Below are positions 37,248 through 48,412 of a stretch of DNA of 64,000 nucleotides, in pieces. Source of the stretch: Pyrenopolyporus hunteri (lineage: Eukaryota > Ascomycota > Sordariomycetes > Xylariales > Hypoxylaceae); NCBI GenBank assembly GCA_902806595.1, contig CADCXC010000011.1, positions 1,984,001-2,048,000 of the forward strand, read 5' to 3'. The notes under the pieces are model-generated. The model had not been told where the DNA came from. It made no database searches and saw only the letters and a program-made list of their open reading frames with translations. Made by a program: the position numbers and the translations under genes. Position 1 is the stretch's first letter. Each line of letters opens with the position of its first letter.

Positions 37248-38090
37248 ATGTCCAGCCAAGACTACTACGGCGGCGGCGGCGGCGGTGGCTATCCGCCCCA
37301 GCACAACCAGTATCCTCCTCAAAACTACAACCCTCAGTCGCAACAGTATCCCCCTCCAGGTCAGGGCCCCCCTCCAAATCAGTACCAGTCTCAAGGCTGG
37401 GCGCCTCCATCCGACCCCAACCAATATGGCGGTCCAGGCCAGTACGGCGCGCCTCAATATGGTGGACCGCCGCCGTCGCATACCCCAAACTCGTACGGCT
37501 CGCCGCCACCGGGCCAGCACTCTCCCTACCCGCCTCAGCAACCCTACGGCGGTGCGCCCCCACCCCAGGGCTACCCCGGAGGCCCTCCCCCATACGACCA
37601 TCGCTCCGGCTCGGCGCAAGGCCAAGCCTACCCACCACAGGGCTATCCGAACCAATATCCCCCAGCTGGGGGCCAATACCCCCCTCAACAGCAACATCAA
37701 CCCCAACACCAGCAATACCCTCCACAGCAACATGGGGGCGACCCTTCGCACGACCCTAACAGCGGTGACAGGGGACTCGGGTCGCTGGTAGGAGGCGTTC
37801 TAGGAGGGAAGCACGGCGGTGGTGCCCCGCTCGCAGCCTTGGGTGCTGCAGCGGCCACACACTACCTTGGGGGTTCATCCCACGGACACGGCGGGCACAG
37901 CGGGCATAGCGGGCACGGAGGACACGGGGGTGGAGGCATGGGCATGGCTTCGGCGTTCGTTCCGGCTGTGGCGATGGCCGGCGCCTACGGCGGCCACAAG
38001 ATGCACAAAAAGCATAAGAAGGATAAGAAGAAGCATAAGAGCCATAGCCGCAGCAGCAGTTCGAGCAGCGGAAGCAGCCGGAGTAGCTAG
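37248..38090 (+). CDS. Low-complexity Gly/Pro/Tyr/Gln-rich protein with basic tail
   Basis: A 280-residue protein from ATG 37248; the upstream extension of the frame has no ATG. Residues 6-180 are disordered repeats of YPPQ, QYPP, GGPP and NQY type, starting with a run of seven glycines. Residues 180-245 hold GSLVGGVLGGKHGG and a small hydrophobic AALGAAAATHYLGG, then GHGGHSG repeats. The end is a Lys/His block (HKKHKKDKKKHK) followed by a Ser/Arg tail. Similar fungal proteins are annotated as stress- or membrane-associated, without a known reaction. Composition suggests phase separation or binding of nucleic acid or acidic lipid; that is inference. Antisense open frames over this gene arise from its GC-rich repeats. 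Confidence 0.8.
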   Translation: MSSQDYYGGGGGGGYPPQHNQYPPQNYNPQSQQYPPPGQGPPPNQYQSQGWAPPSDPNQYGGPGQYGAPQYGGPPPSHTPNSYGSPPPGQHSPYPPQQPYGGAPPPQGYPGGPPPYDHRSGSAQGQAYPPQGYPNQYPPAGGQYPPQQQHQPQHQQYPPQQHGGDPSHDPNSGDRGLGSLVGGVLGGKHGGGAPLAALGAAAATHYLGGSSHGHGGHSGHSGHGGHGGGGMGMASAFVPAVAMAGAYGGHKMHKKHKKDKKKHKSHSRSSSSSSGSSRSS

Positions 38091-38500
38091 GCAAAGGACG
38101 GCAAGGCGGAGACTATAGGCAGGAGATATGAATTACGATGGATGATGACTTGAGATGGCTATACTACAATCCAGGCCTTCTGAGCTTGGATTACCTTTAC
38201 GTTTCTGTCGGAGTTTAGCTCCTTATATCTTACCGCTACATCACGTTCTGTCAAGCTATCACATCTTGGATATGGGTTGTTTATGACTGCTGTTCGGGTA
38301 GTGAAGATGGTATCGCCAGCAGTGGACGTTTCCATTCGACCAACGCCACAGTAAGTACTAACCTGGTAGGATTTTGAGGCCTCGTGAGTATCATCCTCTA
38401 ATCTCTAAACATAGACGAGACGTCCGTAACCATACCTGCTGTGCGTCGTCATGAATGAGTCCAGGTAGCCGAGAATTACTAGCCTCACGACACAAGACTC
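38091..38500. other. Intergenic between two converging genes
   Basis: No gene seen. Confidence 0.5.
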
Positions 38501-39707
38501 TCAAAGATTCAGCACCCGGTAAATCCAATTCCAATCGTCGTCTTCATCAGCTGCGACGTGGAACCCCAGCTGCTCGCGGACCCGCGCCTTCATCCACCCT
38601 AGGCGGTCCGTAATGCGGAGCTGTTTCACGAACAGCTTCTGGTGTTTCTGCTCCCAATCTTGCCGCGCTTCCAGACATAGAATCAGGAGGTGCACAAAGA
38701 AGCGCGGCAGTAAGTTGTGCGCTTGGGCCCCGAATAGTTCCAGCCGGTCGGGCACGATAGACACTTGCTCTTCTAGCGCATTGTTCATGTGGAAGAGCGC
38801 GACGCCCATGACCGCCCAGAGGGTGTGACGGGGTGGGACTATGGAAAAGGAAAATGTCATCAGTAACTCGCTAGACCGAAGAAATAGGGGGGGTGGCTCG
38901 GGCCGACTCACCGGTCTGACGCATCGTGTCCTCGATATGCTCGCAGATATGATATACCGTGCGGTAGCGAAGACTATCCATGAACTCGTCTCGCGAACAC
39001 ACCGTCCCTATGAAACCTGGCGCTCGGACGTGCTGCCAGAATCGCTGGATTTCTCGTCTACGTGACCTCCTACCCACGTGGTAGGTGTCATGCCAGGTGA
39101 GCTCGTCCCACTACGGTTTAATACTTGTTAGTCGGGGGGTATACGGTAGGAGTATGCGTGGATCGAATAGAACCGCCGCCGCCGCGCAGGCGTAGCTTAC
39201 CTCACGGTCCCAGATGCTGATCGTATGGATACTCTTCTGGAGAGTGCTCTTACGATCGATCTTGTGCTTGTGGATGAAGCATAGGAATCGGTACCTCGCC
39301 GAAGCGGCTCCACTAGACCGGCGTCTTCCATCCGCCCCTTTACCCGAGTGGTGGATTATATTCCTTATCGGCAGCCACGGCTCCCGCAAGTCTCTTCGGA
39401 TATTGCCATTAAGCCATATTTCCGGTCGCGCCTTCAACGGGACGTCGTCGGGAGTGATGGTAGTGACGGGATGGAAGTATGCCAACGGCTGCATTCCTAT
39501 CCCGTCGTCATCTCGTCGGCTGTAGTTGTAGGTGTTGAGCGCAAGTGGTACCGCGTCGAGCCTTGGATAGCCGCCTCTGGCTAAGGCCTTTAATACCGCC
39601 GTCAAGCGGTCGAACTCTTCGTCGTTTAGATCCGGTAGATTTTGTTCATCCTCGTATTCATTCGAGAATGACACCGGTCTTATGGGTGGTTCGTCCAACT
39701 TAGCCAT
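38501..39707 (-). CDS. Uncharacterised fungal protein (3 exons)
   Basis: Exons 39707-39201, 39110-38912 and 38838-38501 give 347 residues with both joins in phase (donors GTAAGC and GTGAGT; acceptors CCGTAG and CCATAG). The N-terminal 50 residues are acidic. The middle contains PEIWLNGNIRRDLREPWLPI and, across the first junction, SIWDRE|WDELTWHDTYHVG; the C-terminal third is helical, with LPRFFVHLLILCLEARQDWE. Conserved-looking Trp and His residues suggest a folded domain. No signal peptide or TM segment. I do not recognise the family. Confidence 0.7.
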
Positions 39708-40571
39708 GGGGTGCGACGCTTGTGTTCCTACCCTAGTTAGATACGTATCAACTCTAACTGTCGACTAAGAGATGCGAGTTGTAGTGGTAAGGTCTCTTGT
39801 GAATTGAGTTTGAGTCAGGGGGTACTCGGATCATAGCCGAGTTTTATCTTATGTCCTGTGATTCGTTGCTAGACGGAGCTAGGAGTAGAACATTCTACGC
39901 TACATCGACTACAAAGATGCTATTGTACCGTATAATACGAACAGAAAGGATTGGAGTAACTAGCTACCTATCTGTCTCTTAGCTATGGGCCGATCTTTCA
40001 GTGTTATTTTTCGTCTTATTCTACTCGAAAACCTCCGTCGTTGCTTTTTATTACACACTAAAGGCTATATTAAAACGAAAGGCACGAGTTTTACCCACCA
40101 AGACAGGTATATATTTGATAATAGCGAGGACGTTTGGAGAGTCGGGTACGAGACCCTTTAAAACGCGTTGCCTACGCCTTTCTTATTAGCCCCTATTCTG
40201 TACAGGTTATCCTACGTCCGACGAGCTCGCGGATTAAGAGTACTTCCAGCGTGGCTTATTAAATTGACAAGACAGTAGTGTGACTCGTTCGAAGTCTCCG
40301 TGCGGATTTTAAATTTTACTTTTATCTACTCGCGGGAAACGCCATATGGTTATGTTCTCGACTAACCTCACACAACAAACAAACTCTCAAGCGCCCTAAT
40401 AAAAGTAATCTCCCGTATACCACCGCCTACTTTTACACTAAACCATCATGCTGACAACCATGACGACTACGTCAATCCAGAAACAAACTCTTTCTCGCAC
40501 GCTCAACTCCGAACTTCAGTCTTCAACCTCATCCAAGCTTTACTTCAAGCTTAACCCCGCAAAACCCGAAG
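39708..40571. other. Intergenic, no gene seen
   Basis: Spacer with moderately AT-rich stretches; frames at 40001-40189 and 40448-40666 have no recognisable content. Confidence 0.5.
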
Positions 40572-42395
40572 TCACATATTTTCGGCCACGTCATCCCGCT
40601 TGTAGCACACCTGGGCGTCGAAATGGCACTCCTCGCACCAATGCTGCAGCTCCCTCTGGCGCCTGAGCGCCTCCTCGTCCTCCGTGCTCAGTGGGCACGG
40701 GTCGGCCTTGAACTCTACCGAGCGCCTCTCGACCTCCTTCAGCAACCGCAGAGCCTGCGCGCGGCGCGCCATCGCCCAGCAGGCTGCCGCGCATGATGTA
40801 TCGGTGTCTGCGCAGCAGGGCCATGTGCTATCGGTATCGTCGTTCTCGGTATAGGTGTCGTAGTCAGCGTTGTCGTTCTCATCGCCGTAGTTGTAGTAGT
40901 AGCCGTGGCCGTAGTCGTAACCGTCCCTCGGCAGCGACGGGTCGTCCAGGTGCGCGCGCGCATGCGCGAATTGCCGCGCGAGCGATGGGCTGGGTCGCAG
41001 ATTGATAGACTTGAGCTCTGGGACGATATTGCGCTTGCTCACCTCCTTCGCGAACCTTACGAGGCTGGGTAGGAACGCGGCTGTGATATCGTACAGGCTG
41101 AAGAACTTGAGCGAAGGGGGCAGGAGGTTGAGGAGGCGGGTCGTGGCATGCATGCACTCGCCGTTCCCGTCATACCTACCCGAAAATGCCATGTGGTAGA
41201 AGGAATGCTCCCAGATCGTCTGCTGCGTGAGTCTGATGGCACGCAGAGCCCCGTAGTCACGTAGGGTCGGCATGAAGGGCATACGCATCTTGACCCGGTC
41301 TTCACGGTCGACGAAGGCCGCGCTTTCAAAGTTGGACCGCTGGTACTTGGGCTCGCGCAGGTCGATCTCAAGGAACTCGAGACAGAATGACGCCCCAGAC
41401 CTGGACAAGCGGTTCACGATCTCGGCGGCGTCCACCTCGTTACGGCTGCCTGGTTTGGGGATGGGCTCCCGCCCCAAGTAGATTTGGTAGTTTCCCGTGC
41501 GGTAGACGAAGATCCTCAGCGGTCCTATGCCGCTCAGGACGCCCTCCGTGTTCCAGGGTTCCAGGCGGCACCGGGTTAGGGAGATGGTGTGCGCTTTATA
41601 CAATTGGAGACGTTTGCTACAGCGCTCCATGTTGTCGGCTTTCACCACCAGTAGATTCCTCGAACCGTTAATGTACCCCGAATAGGAGCCCATGTCAACG
41701 CTGTTCAGGTATCCCACCTGCCCAATCAGCTTGATGCGTCTCAAGGCGGGAAGTTCTACCACAAGACGATGGGCGAAAGCCAGGCTCAGAGGAGCAGAAC
41801 AAAGAGTGAGTGAACTCAGGTTCCAGAAACTTGCTATGGCGATAAATGCCAGTTCCTCGCGACTCAATAAAGGCCCTATGTCGCCTTCTAGATTGACTCC
41901 CATTTGCCCCCAAACAGCTCTGTGAATCAAGATATATGGCAGAAAGCGATTCCATTGCTCCAGCGGGACTTCGCGTGGAAGCGCGATGTCCTCGAAGTAA
42001 GGTCTCCTGCGATCATTAGGGGTAAACCTGAATGTGGTCTCGTAGAAGGCCAAAGGCTCACTACTAAGAATAGAGGAGACGTAATGAAGGAGCCCCTGCT
42101 GGAGTGGATGTCTGCCATATTTGCGCAGGAATGGCACCGCGATAGTGTAGAGCGCTTTGCAGGACCGAGCCATATTAACCACGTCTACGAGGGCCTTCTG
42201 CGCGTCTTCATAGTCCCGGAAGGTTTGACATGGTGTAGGGACATCCGGTGAAAAGACATCGTATATTTTACGGATTATTTCCGGTGGTAAGTCGATCAGT
42301 CGGAAGGGGATCTCGACGCCTTCTGCGTGTCTCTCAGAGGTTCTTTCCATGTCATTGGCCATTCTGCATGCCTCAATATATGCAGATTTATTCAT
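40572..42395 (-). CDS. F-box domain protein
   Basis: An intronless 607-residue protein. The F-box lies at about residues 31-85, starting FRLIDLPPEIIRKIYDVF, and probably binds Skp1 in an SCF ubiquitin ligase. The remainder has leucine-rich, LRR-like stretches (for example FIAIASFWNLSSLTLCSAPL and LPALRRIKLIGQVGYL) that would recruit an unknown substrate. Residues 495-545 are rich in Asp, Tyr and Asn (YGHGYYYNYGDENDNADYDT), followed by a Cys-rich segment and a helical tail with CEECH near the C-terminus. Start could also be Met12 (MANDMERTSER). Confidence 0.85.
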   Translation of the reverse strand: MNKSAYIEACRMANDMERTSERHAEGVEIPFRLIDLPPEIIRKIYDVFSPDVPTPCQTFRDYEDAQKALVDVVNMARSCKALYTIAVPFLRKYGRHPLQQGLLHYVSSILSSEPLAFYETTFRFTPNDRRRPYFEDIALPREVPLEQWNRFLPYILIHRAVWGQMGVNLEGDIGPLLSREELAFIAIASFWNLSSLTLCSAPLSLAFAHRLVVELPALRRIKLIGQVGYLNSVDMGSYSGYINGSRNLLVVKADNMERCSKRLQLYKAHTISLTRCRLEPWNTEGVLSGIGPLRIFVYRTGNYQIYLGREPIPKPGSRNEVDAAEIVNRLSRSGASFCLEFLEIDLREPKYQRSNFESAAFVDREDRVKMRMPFMPTLRDYGALRAIRLTQQTIWEHSFYHMAFSGRYDGNGECMHATTRLLNLLPPSLKFFSLYDITAAFLPSLVRFAKEVSKRNIVPELKSINLRPSPSLARQFAHARAHLDDPSLPRDGYDYGHGYYYNYGDENDNADYDTYTENDDTDSTWPCCADTDTSCAAACWAMARRAQALRLLKEVERRSVEFKADPCPLSTEDEEALRRQRELQHWCEECHFDAQVCYKRDDVAENM

Positions 42396-42827
42396 ATATT
42401 CATAAGGAGGCCTATAGGAAATCGTATATGCAGAAGAATAAGTGATCAGAGCAGAAAGGGATGGATGCTCCGATGGGAAAGAGTAGACGGGGAGAGTAAA
42501 ATGGACCTAACTAGAGGTAAATTAAGCATAGTTGTATAGTAAGTGTTATAATGTTTAAAAAGCTTACGCTGAGCGCAAGGGGTCTATTTCCGAGAGGACC
42601 AAGACGTGTTGCTCTAGTTAAGTTAAGAGTATATATTACTTCTCTGGGCTCCTAAGTTCCTAGCTTGCGACTTTGTGGAGTGTGTCATGTCGCTTTGATA
42701 AAAGCTTACGGCCCGACCTAGATGGGTGTGTATTGCCCGTGCATATATTGGTTTAACTCTATCCATGGGGGTAATATGAGGCGGTAGACCGCGTCTATAA
42801 TCCGGCGCAGGGACTACTTAGGTAGTC
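42396..42827. other. Intergenic between F-box gene and rap1
   Basis: No gene seen. Confidence 0.5.
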
Positions 42828-45667
42828 TTAGACGACCTCCCATAGGTACCTACGCCGAAGCTCCATCAGTTCCAAACCGTGTTTCTGCTCAAGTCGTCTT
42901 TGCGCCCTAGCGCGTTTCCTCGCCTCCTTCTCGTCTCTCGGGGGCTCGTCCGAGGTCACTAGTTTCAATGACTCGTCGTCACGCTGGGTCCAAACTCCGT
43001 GAGTCCTCTGTGGCAGCTCCTCCCCTCGCTTCAATATCTCCATGACCTGGCCAGCGTCGCCGAGACGCCACGTTGTGGCCCGTAGCGCCTGGAGCACTAT
43101 GGCTTTCGGATAACCTAGTGAACAGAAGTGGTCGATTATATCGTCCGGTGTTTCTTCGGCCGGCGTTGGGCGGTGTGTTGTCCGAGGCCGCTCTAGGAGG
43201 GGAGAGCGGATTTGCCTTCTAGAAGGCGGCGAAGCGGAAATATGACTAGTGGGTGATGGATTGCGGGCGAAAGACTTTGGTAGAGAACGGCGTTTCGCTT
43301 TCACTATGGTAATGGTTTTCGCCGATTCCTGGTTATGGAGATTGGTAGTTGCGGTATCTACCGCCTCGTCATCGGAATCCTGTTGGAAGGGTATCCGGGC
43401 CGACCTTCTTGGCGTAGGTGTTCCGGGATTCGCGATCTGAGTCCTAGCCTTGGGAGTGGGAGAAGCGGCCGTCATATCAGGCGATATAGCGTCGGACTCC
43501 TGGTGAAGTTGCTGGGACGGTGTGATGTTGCATTGGGATTCTAAATCAAGATTCTCTCGCGTCTTAAAAACAGCCTTCTGGGTCTCTTGCTCGAAACTGA
43601 AATATTGCGTTTCTGGCTCGACGAACTTTTCCTCCCCAGCCGGCAATGCCGGTAGCTCGGACACCGTATCTCGGGGTTCGCCCTCTTCGGCGTCATCGTT
43701 TATAACGTGTTGGATTAACGGGCGAGCACTAGGGGACGTATTAGCGTCGCCCTGGTGACGTAGACGAGAAGTTCCGTTAACGCGGTCCGGAGTAGACGGG
43801 ATCTCCGTATCTCGATCGATCTTCCGTCGCTTATTTGATGGCTGCGGGTATGCCTGATCAGACGGTGAGCCAAGCGCATCGAACGGTCGTTTCAAAGAAG
43901 GCATTGTTGGTGGTGATGAGGGTAGAGCTAGGGCTTCGGGACCTATATCCTCATCATTATCATGTTCATTTTCATCTTCTGCTTCACTGTCATCCTCGCT
44001 GTTGATTTCAAAATTCTCATAACACTCCTCGAAGGCGCTAAGGTGCGTCTCATAACACCGTCGAATCTCATCAGGAACGGTCGAGTGTTGAATCCAGTCG
44101 AACCCAAGCTCCTCCGAGATCTGCTGCCAGTCTCGTTCACTCGGGTCCATCTTCTGGGAAGCGACGGCTTGCCATAGGTCCCATAGTTTAAAAGTATTCC
44201 CCTTTATAGTATGGAAGGGGACGAATGGAAGTCCTGACACGTTTATATACGCTTGATAATCGTTGTAGAATTGATTTTCCATCGAAATCCCCTGGGGAGG
44301 CGACTGATTGATGTTGGTTGGTGCTTCGGATGATTCCCGAGCTAGTTTTCGAGGCGTAGTCCGGTCGCCGGCAGGAGGATACTGCTGGTTTTCATCTTCG
44401 CTCTCGTTCCCACCATCCTCTTTTGCTGGGGAAGCAGTTGGTGATGTACGAGCTTCGTCTGCCGTGTTTGTCCTACGCATGTCTGAATTGTTATCTGCAG
44501 AATTTCGCGTTTGGTGACTTTTCCTCGGCTTTCGCGTCTCGGACGACTCTCGGCGGCCATCTACATCACGTCTCTGAGGAAGCCTTGATTGCTCCTCCGG
44601 TACTTCTTCTATTATATCTTCGGATTCCCACTGTGCGATCTTGTCCCGTAGTTTTGGGGCCAGCTGCTTCACCCATCGAGATCTCCAAGATTGATCGGTG
44701 TGTTGCGGGAACTATTCCATATTAGTGGAAAGTCATGACAAGTGGCAAGTAGAACGGAACCTACGTCATTGGCGAGATCGCGGAAAATTTTCACGCCACT
44801 CGTGGGCTTTTTGTGAATTATACATTCCCGAATATACTCAATGAGGATCTCATCATCTTCCTTGGTAAACTTGGAGCGCTCCTGCGGATTAGCAAAACTA
44901 GACGAAGGACGCCTCGGTCTGGAAGACGCAGGTGCCTTCGGAGACGGTTGTGCTGCGGGTGCAGCTGTTTGCGTGGGGGTAGGGGAAGGTGATCTGCTTG
45001 GTGTTTTAGGTCGAGGAAGGAATTGTACTTTCCTAATCCAACGGTCCCGCCATGACTGGAAAGGATGATGCGGATACTAGGTTGTTTAGTTCATAGAGCG
45101 GCACTTTGAAGGGGAAATTAGTATGAGAAGTCCGTACCTTGGCTTCAAGTTCTTTGTATATTACGTTGCCACTTGTAGGCTCACCCTTCCTCTCTTTTGC
45201 GGTTACCCATCTTGCGAGAATCAAGTCATCCTCAGCTGTGAATCCCGTTCTGGAATGCTTCTGGGGGGCGGCAGAGCTTGTAGGGACGGGATCGTCTGGA
45301 TTGGACTGGCGACTAGCAGGATTACACACGTAATCTTCACGATTCTGTAAAGCGCCCACCTTGACCGAATCCTCGATCCATTTATAAGAATATGATCCCG
45401 GCGGGCTGCCCTTCTTCAGATGATCGCTGATTAAATAGTCTGCATTTTTTTCAAGCGGGACCACATGGCCGCCGTTGTTCTGAGCGGCGTTAGTGTAACG
45501 AAAAAAATATATGAGCAAGGACGGCGTCTTCCAACCTGAATGGCTTGAACATAGTAAAGCCGCATCGGGACACGATGTCCCACCCAGAACTTCATGCCCT
45601 TGAAGAGACCATTTCGCGAAGGATCCTTAGGGGCGACGGCCCCTTCGTAGACGGCAGAACTAGACAT
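42828..45667 (-). CDS. rap1: Telomere-associated protein Rap1 (BRCT, two Myb, ARID-like, RCT)
   Basis: Exons 45667-45536, 45479-45138, 45076-44765 and 44711-42828, all phase 0, give 889 residues. An N-terminal BRCT-like region spans about 10-105. Myb repeat 1 (about 121-180) runs from TGFTAEDDLILARWV to HHPFQSWRDRWIRK across an exon junction. Myb repeat 2 (about 220-285) runs from SKFTKEDDEILIEYI to TDQSWRSRWVKQL, also across a junction. A segment at about 405-500 with FYNDYQAYINVSGLPFVPFH and LWDLWQAVASQKMDPSERDW matches the ARID pattern. The C-terminal RCT domain (about 780-889) has IIDHFCSLGYPKAIVLQALR. Rap1 works in the shelterin-like complex; in fission yeast it binds Taz1, while budding yeast Rap1 binds DNA directly. 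Two intact-looking Myb repeats leave DNA binding open. The linker is acidic and disordered. Confidence 0.9.
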
Positions 45668-46774
45668 CTAACTGACCCCACTTGACTTTGGAGGCGATTT
45701 TCGAAGCCGTGGTAATAAAAGCGAATACTGAACGAGCCGGTATAGCCTATGAGCTGCTTCGTATTCATCAAAGTAGCCCTTATATCAATAAGAATTCGTC
45801 GGGAAAAGGCGACCCTTTAGGTGATGTCGCGGTTACTATATTCGTGATAGCCGGCGGTAGCTTAACTCTTGAGGCGAACGGATGAGAGAACTTCAGGCTC
45901 ATTTACATCAGGCTAGGTTGAGGGTGGTGTTGTCTCTTCTTTTTACGATATGATATTTCAAATGAAGACATGAGAGGCAATAAGATATGTTGCCGGATGG
46001 AGCGTCCCTTTTATTGCGGTATAGGAAAAGGTCAGGCCCAAGTTTTGTGTAAAGTCCCGTGAATGAGGTTTCATGAGGTTTCATGAGACGCGTGATGCGA
46101 AATCGCGATTTGCCAAGTGCCCAAAAAAGCTTTGACCATTTCGGGGAAGAACCATTCTGGAATAATCATGTGGTATTCGAGTATTATGCTTGTTTCGGGG
46201 CATTAATTATCTAACCACAAAACAGCCTCGTTGCAGGGGTCAGCACTCTGACTGAAGCGGCTGAATGACTGATGCACCGCCCCATTGAAAGGGCCAATAA
46301 GGTCAAACGGGCTCCTTTAGGTTTGATAGGCTAGCGAAGTACCACATGGAACCCAGCACCTGCCAAGTGCCAGTACCTTGCATTATTTTTCATACAGGCC
46401 CAGGCGCCAAACAGGCATCTCCATCTCTTTATTACTTACTATTAAATTATTATTAGAACTTGCACTCGTACACACACCAGCTGATGAGAGCACGTTGCTT
46501 GACCGAGACTGAGAAATATTGACTTAATCAACCTTAGGAATTCTACCTATTCTTCTATCAAAGTCAAAGTAGCTCGTGACTTTTTGACGTCATTTTGGTT
46601 TTATTTATTGTCCTGTTTTCAGTCAGGCATCTCGGCCCTTATCAAATGAGCCTCTACCTGTATCTATCCCACCACCTGATGACTCGGCCATGAATCGACT
46701 GCGAGGCGCTTTCTCCGAATGTGCGACTAAATTATAATATAAGTAACTATCATTGCTGCCTCGTTCTGCGGCAC
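45668..46774. other. Divergent intergenic region between rap1 and swf1
   Basis: 1.1 kb with no supported gene; it holds the promoters of both flanking genes. The small frame 45682-45885 lacks recognisable content. Confidence 0.5.
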
Positions 46775-48158
46775 ATGACCATGGGGGTCCTTACCCAGAT
46801 CTCCCTGGGCATTTTCGCCATTTGTTTCATGACCTTCGTCGCATTCTTCGGCAGACTACCAGCTCTAAGGTACGCGGCCAACCATCCAGCCAGCTGATAA
46901 GACCATACGATGCCCTACATGATACCGGGGCTCCGTTTCCATACTGACATATTCACGTAGACATACCCCGATAGCCTGGCTGCATCGCGCGATATGGGTT
47001 TACATACCCAGCGCTATCCTAGCCCTAGACCAGCGGCTCACATCTGGTCGTCTCACCACAGGACTGTTTAGATTTGGTAACTATGTCATGTACGACCGAC
47101 ACCCAACGGTGCTCATCTTCTTCCTGCTGCTCCTCTTCGCTGGCGAGTTTATGTACTTGCCGGGAGTATGGCCGCGTCTAAGCCTCGTGCACAAGGTCTT
47201 CGGGAGCATATCCATTATCCTGCCGTACCTCTTCCTATACCTCTCGGCGGCCGGCGACCCGGGTGCTATCACACCCGCGAGCCACTCGCGCTACATGTCG
47301 CACTACCCGTACGACTTTGCGCTATTCCGGCCAGGCCAGGTGTGCCGGACATGCGGCCTACTTAAACCCGCGCGGTCGAAGCACTGCTCCGTCTGCAAGC
47401 GCTGCGTCCACAAGATGGACCACCATTGCGTTTTTATTAACAACTGCGTTGGATACGGCAATCAGCACTACTTCCTCCTCCTGCTCCTCTCGACCGCAGT
47501 GCTCACCTCGTACGGCGGCGCCCTTGGCCTCACGGCCATCGCCGACGCCGCTCGCGCGCGCAACCCAGCCTTTGCGCTGTTCCCCAAGCCGCCCTCCTGG
47601 TCCTGGCGCGAGTATACGATGTACCTAACGATGGGGATCCAGAACGACGTGGGGGTAGGATCGGTTACGCTTCTGGCGCTGATGACGACGCCGCTCGTGT
47701 GGGGTCTGCTCGGGTATCACATGTACTTGATCTACTGCGGGACGACGACCAACGAGAGCATGAAGTGGCAGGACTTGCAGATGGATATGGACGACGGGTG
47801 CGTGTTCCGGCGCGCCCTCCCGGCCGACCGGGCCCGGGATCCGCGGCACGAGGCGCCCTGGACGCGATGGCCCGTCGACCCCGTCCAAACGCTCGTACGG
47901 ACCGAGGACGGGACCCCCCCAGATCCCAACGCCCCGCTCGGCGCCGGTGAGTGGGAGCGCGTCTGGCGTTTGCGTGACGTTGAGAATCTATACGATCTCG
48001 GCTTCTGGGACAACTTGATTGACATCTTCGTGCCCAATTATTCTTTCCGAGACACGGATATGTCGACGTCAGCGATGGACCTGGAGAGGGGCAAGAGGAG
48101 GACCAAGAAGCCGCCTAAGGCGCCGCGGGCGTCGAGTTTAATCGCCGCCGCTACGTAA
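46775..48158 (+). CDS. swf1: Palmitoyltransferase Swf1-type (DHHC) (2 exons)
   Basis: Exons 46775-46869 and 46961-48158 join AG|A in frame and give 430 residues. The first exon supplies the N-terminal helix and FGRLPALR|HTPIAWLHR, typical of Swf1. The cysteine-rich catalytic domain reads CRTCGLLKPARSKHCSVC then CKRCVHKMDHHCVFINNC: the DHHC cysteine takes palmitate from acyl-CoA and transfers it to target cysteines. Two helices lie before the domain and two after it (LLLLLSTAVLTSYGG; VTLLALMTTPLVWGLL). Yeast Swf1 sits in the ER membrane and palmitoylates SNAREs near their TM helix. The C-terminal PNYSFRDTDMS and Lys-rich tail are cytosolic. A second in-frame ATG lies two codons downstream. Confidence 0.92.
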
Positions 48159-48412
48159 TTATATTTTGTAGTGATAGGATGTGCGAAACAATTGAATGAA
48201 GCTGACAAAGAGTTCCTTTCGAAGTGCCTCTATATGTGTCTATGCGCGTCAAGTGATAATACAGGATATACATCATGTACCGTTACCCAAATCCGCCTAT
48301 CACGTATGTGGTAACTCGAATTATCCATATTTTCAAGCAGCTGCAATCCAATATGGATCCAACCAAAGAGGGAAAGCATCATTTGTGGCCTAAGGAGAGT
48401 TTTTATTCACAT

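Noticed and set aside
37171..38094. Long antisense and alternate frames over the Gly/Pro/Tyr-rich gene
   Set aside because: GC-rich codon repeats open all frames; only the plus frame from 37248 has a matching start and composition known in fungi.
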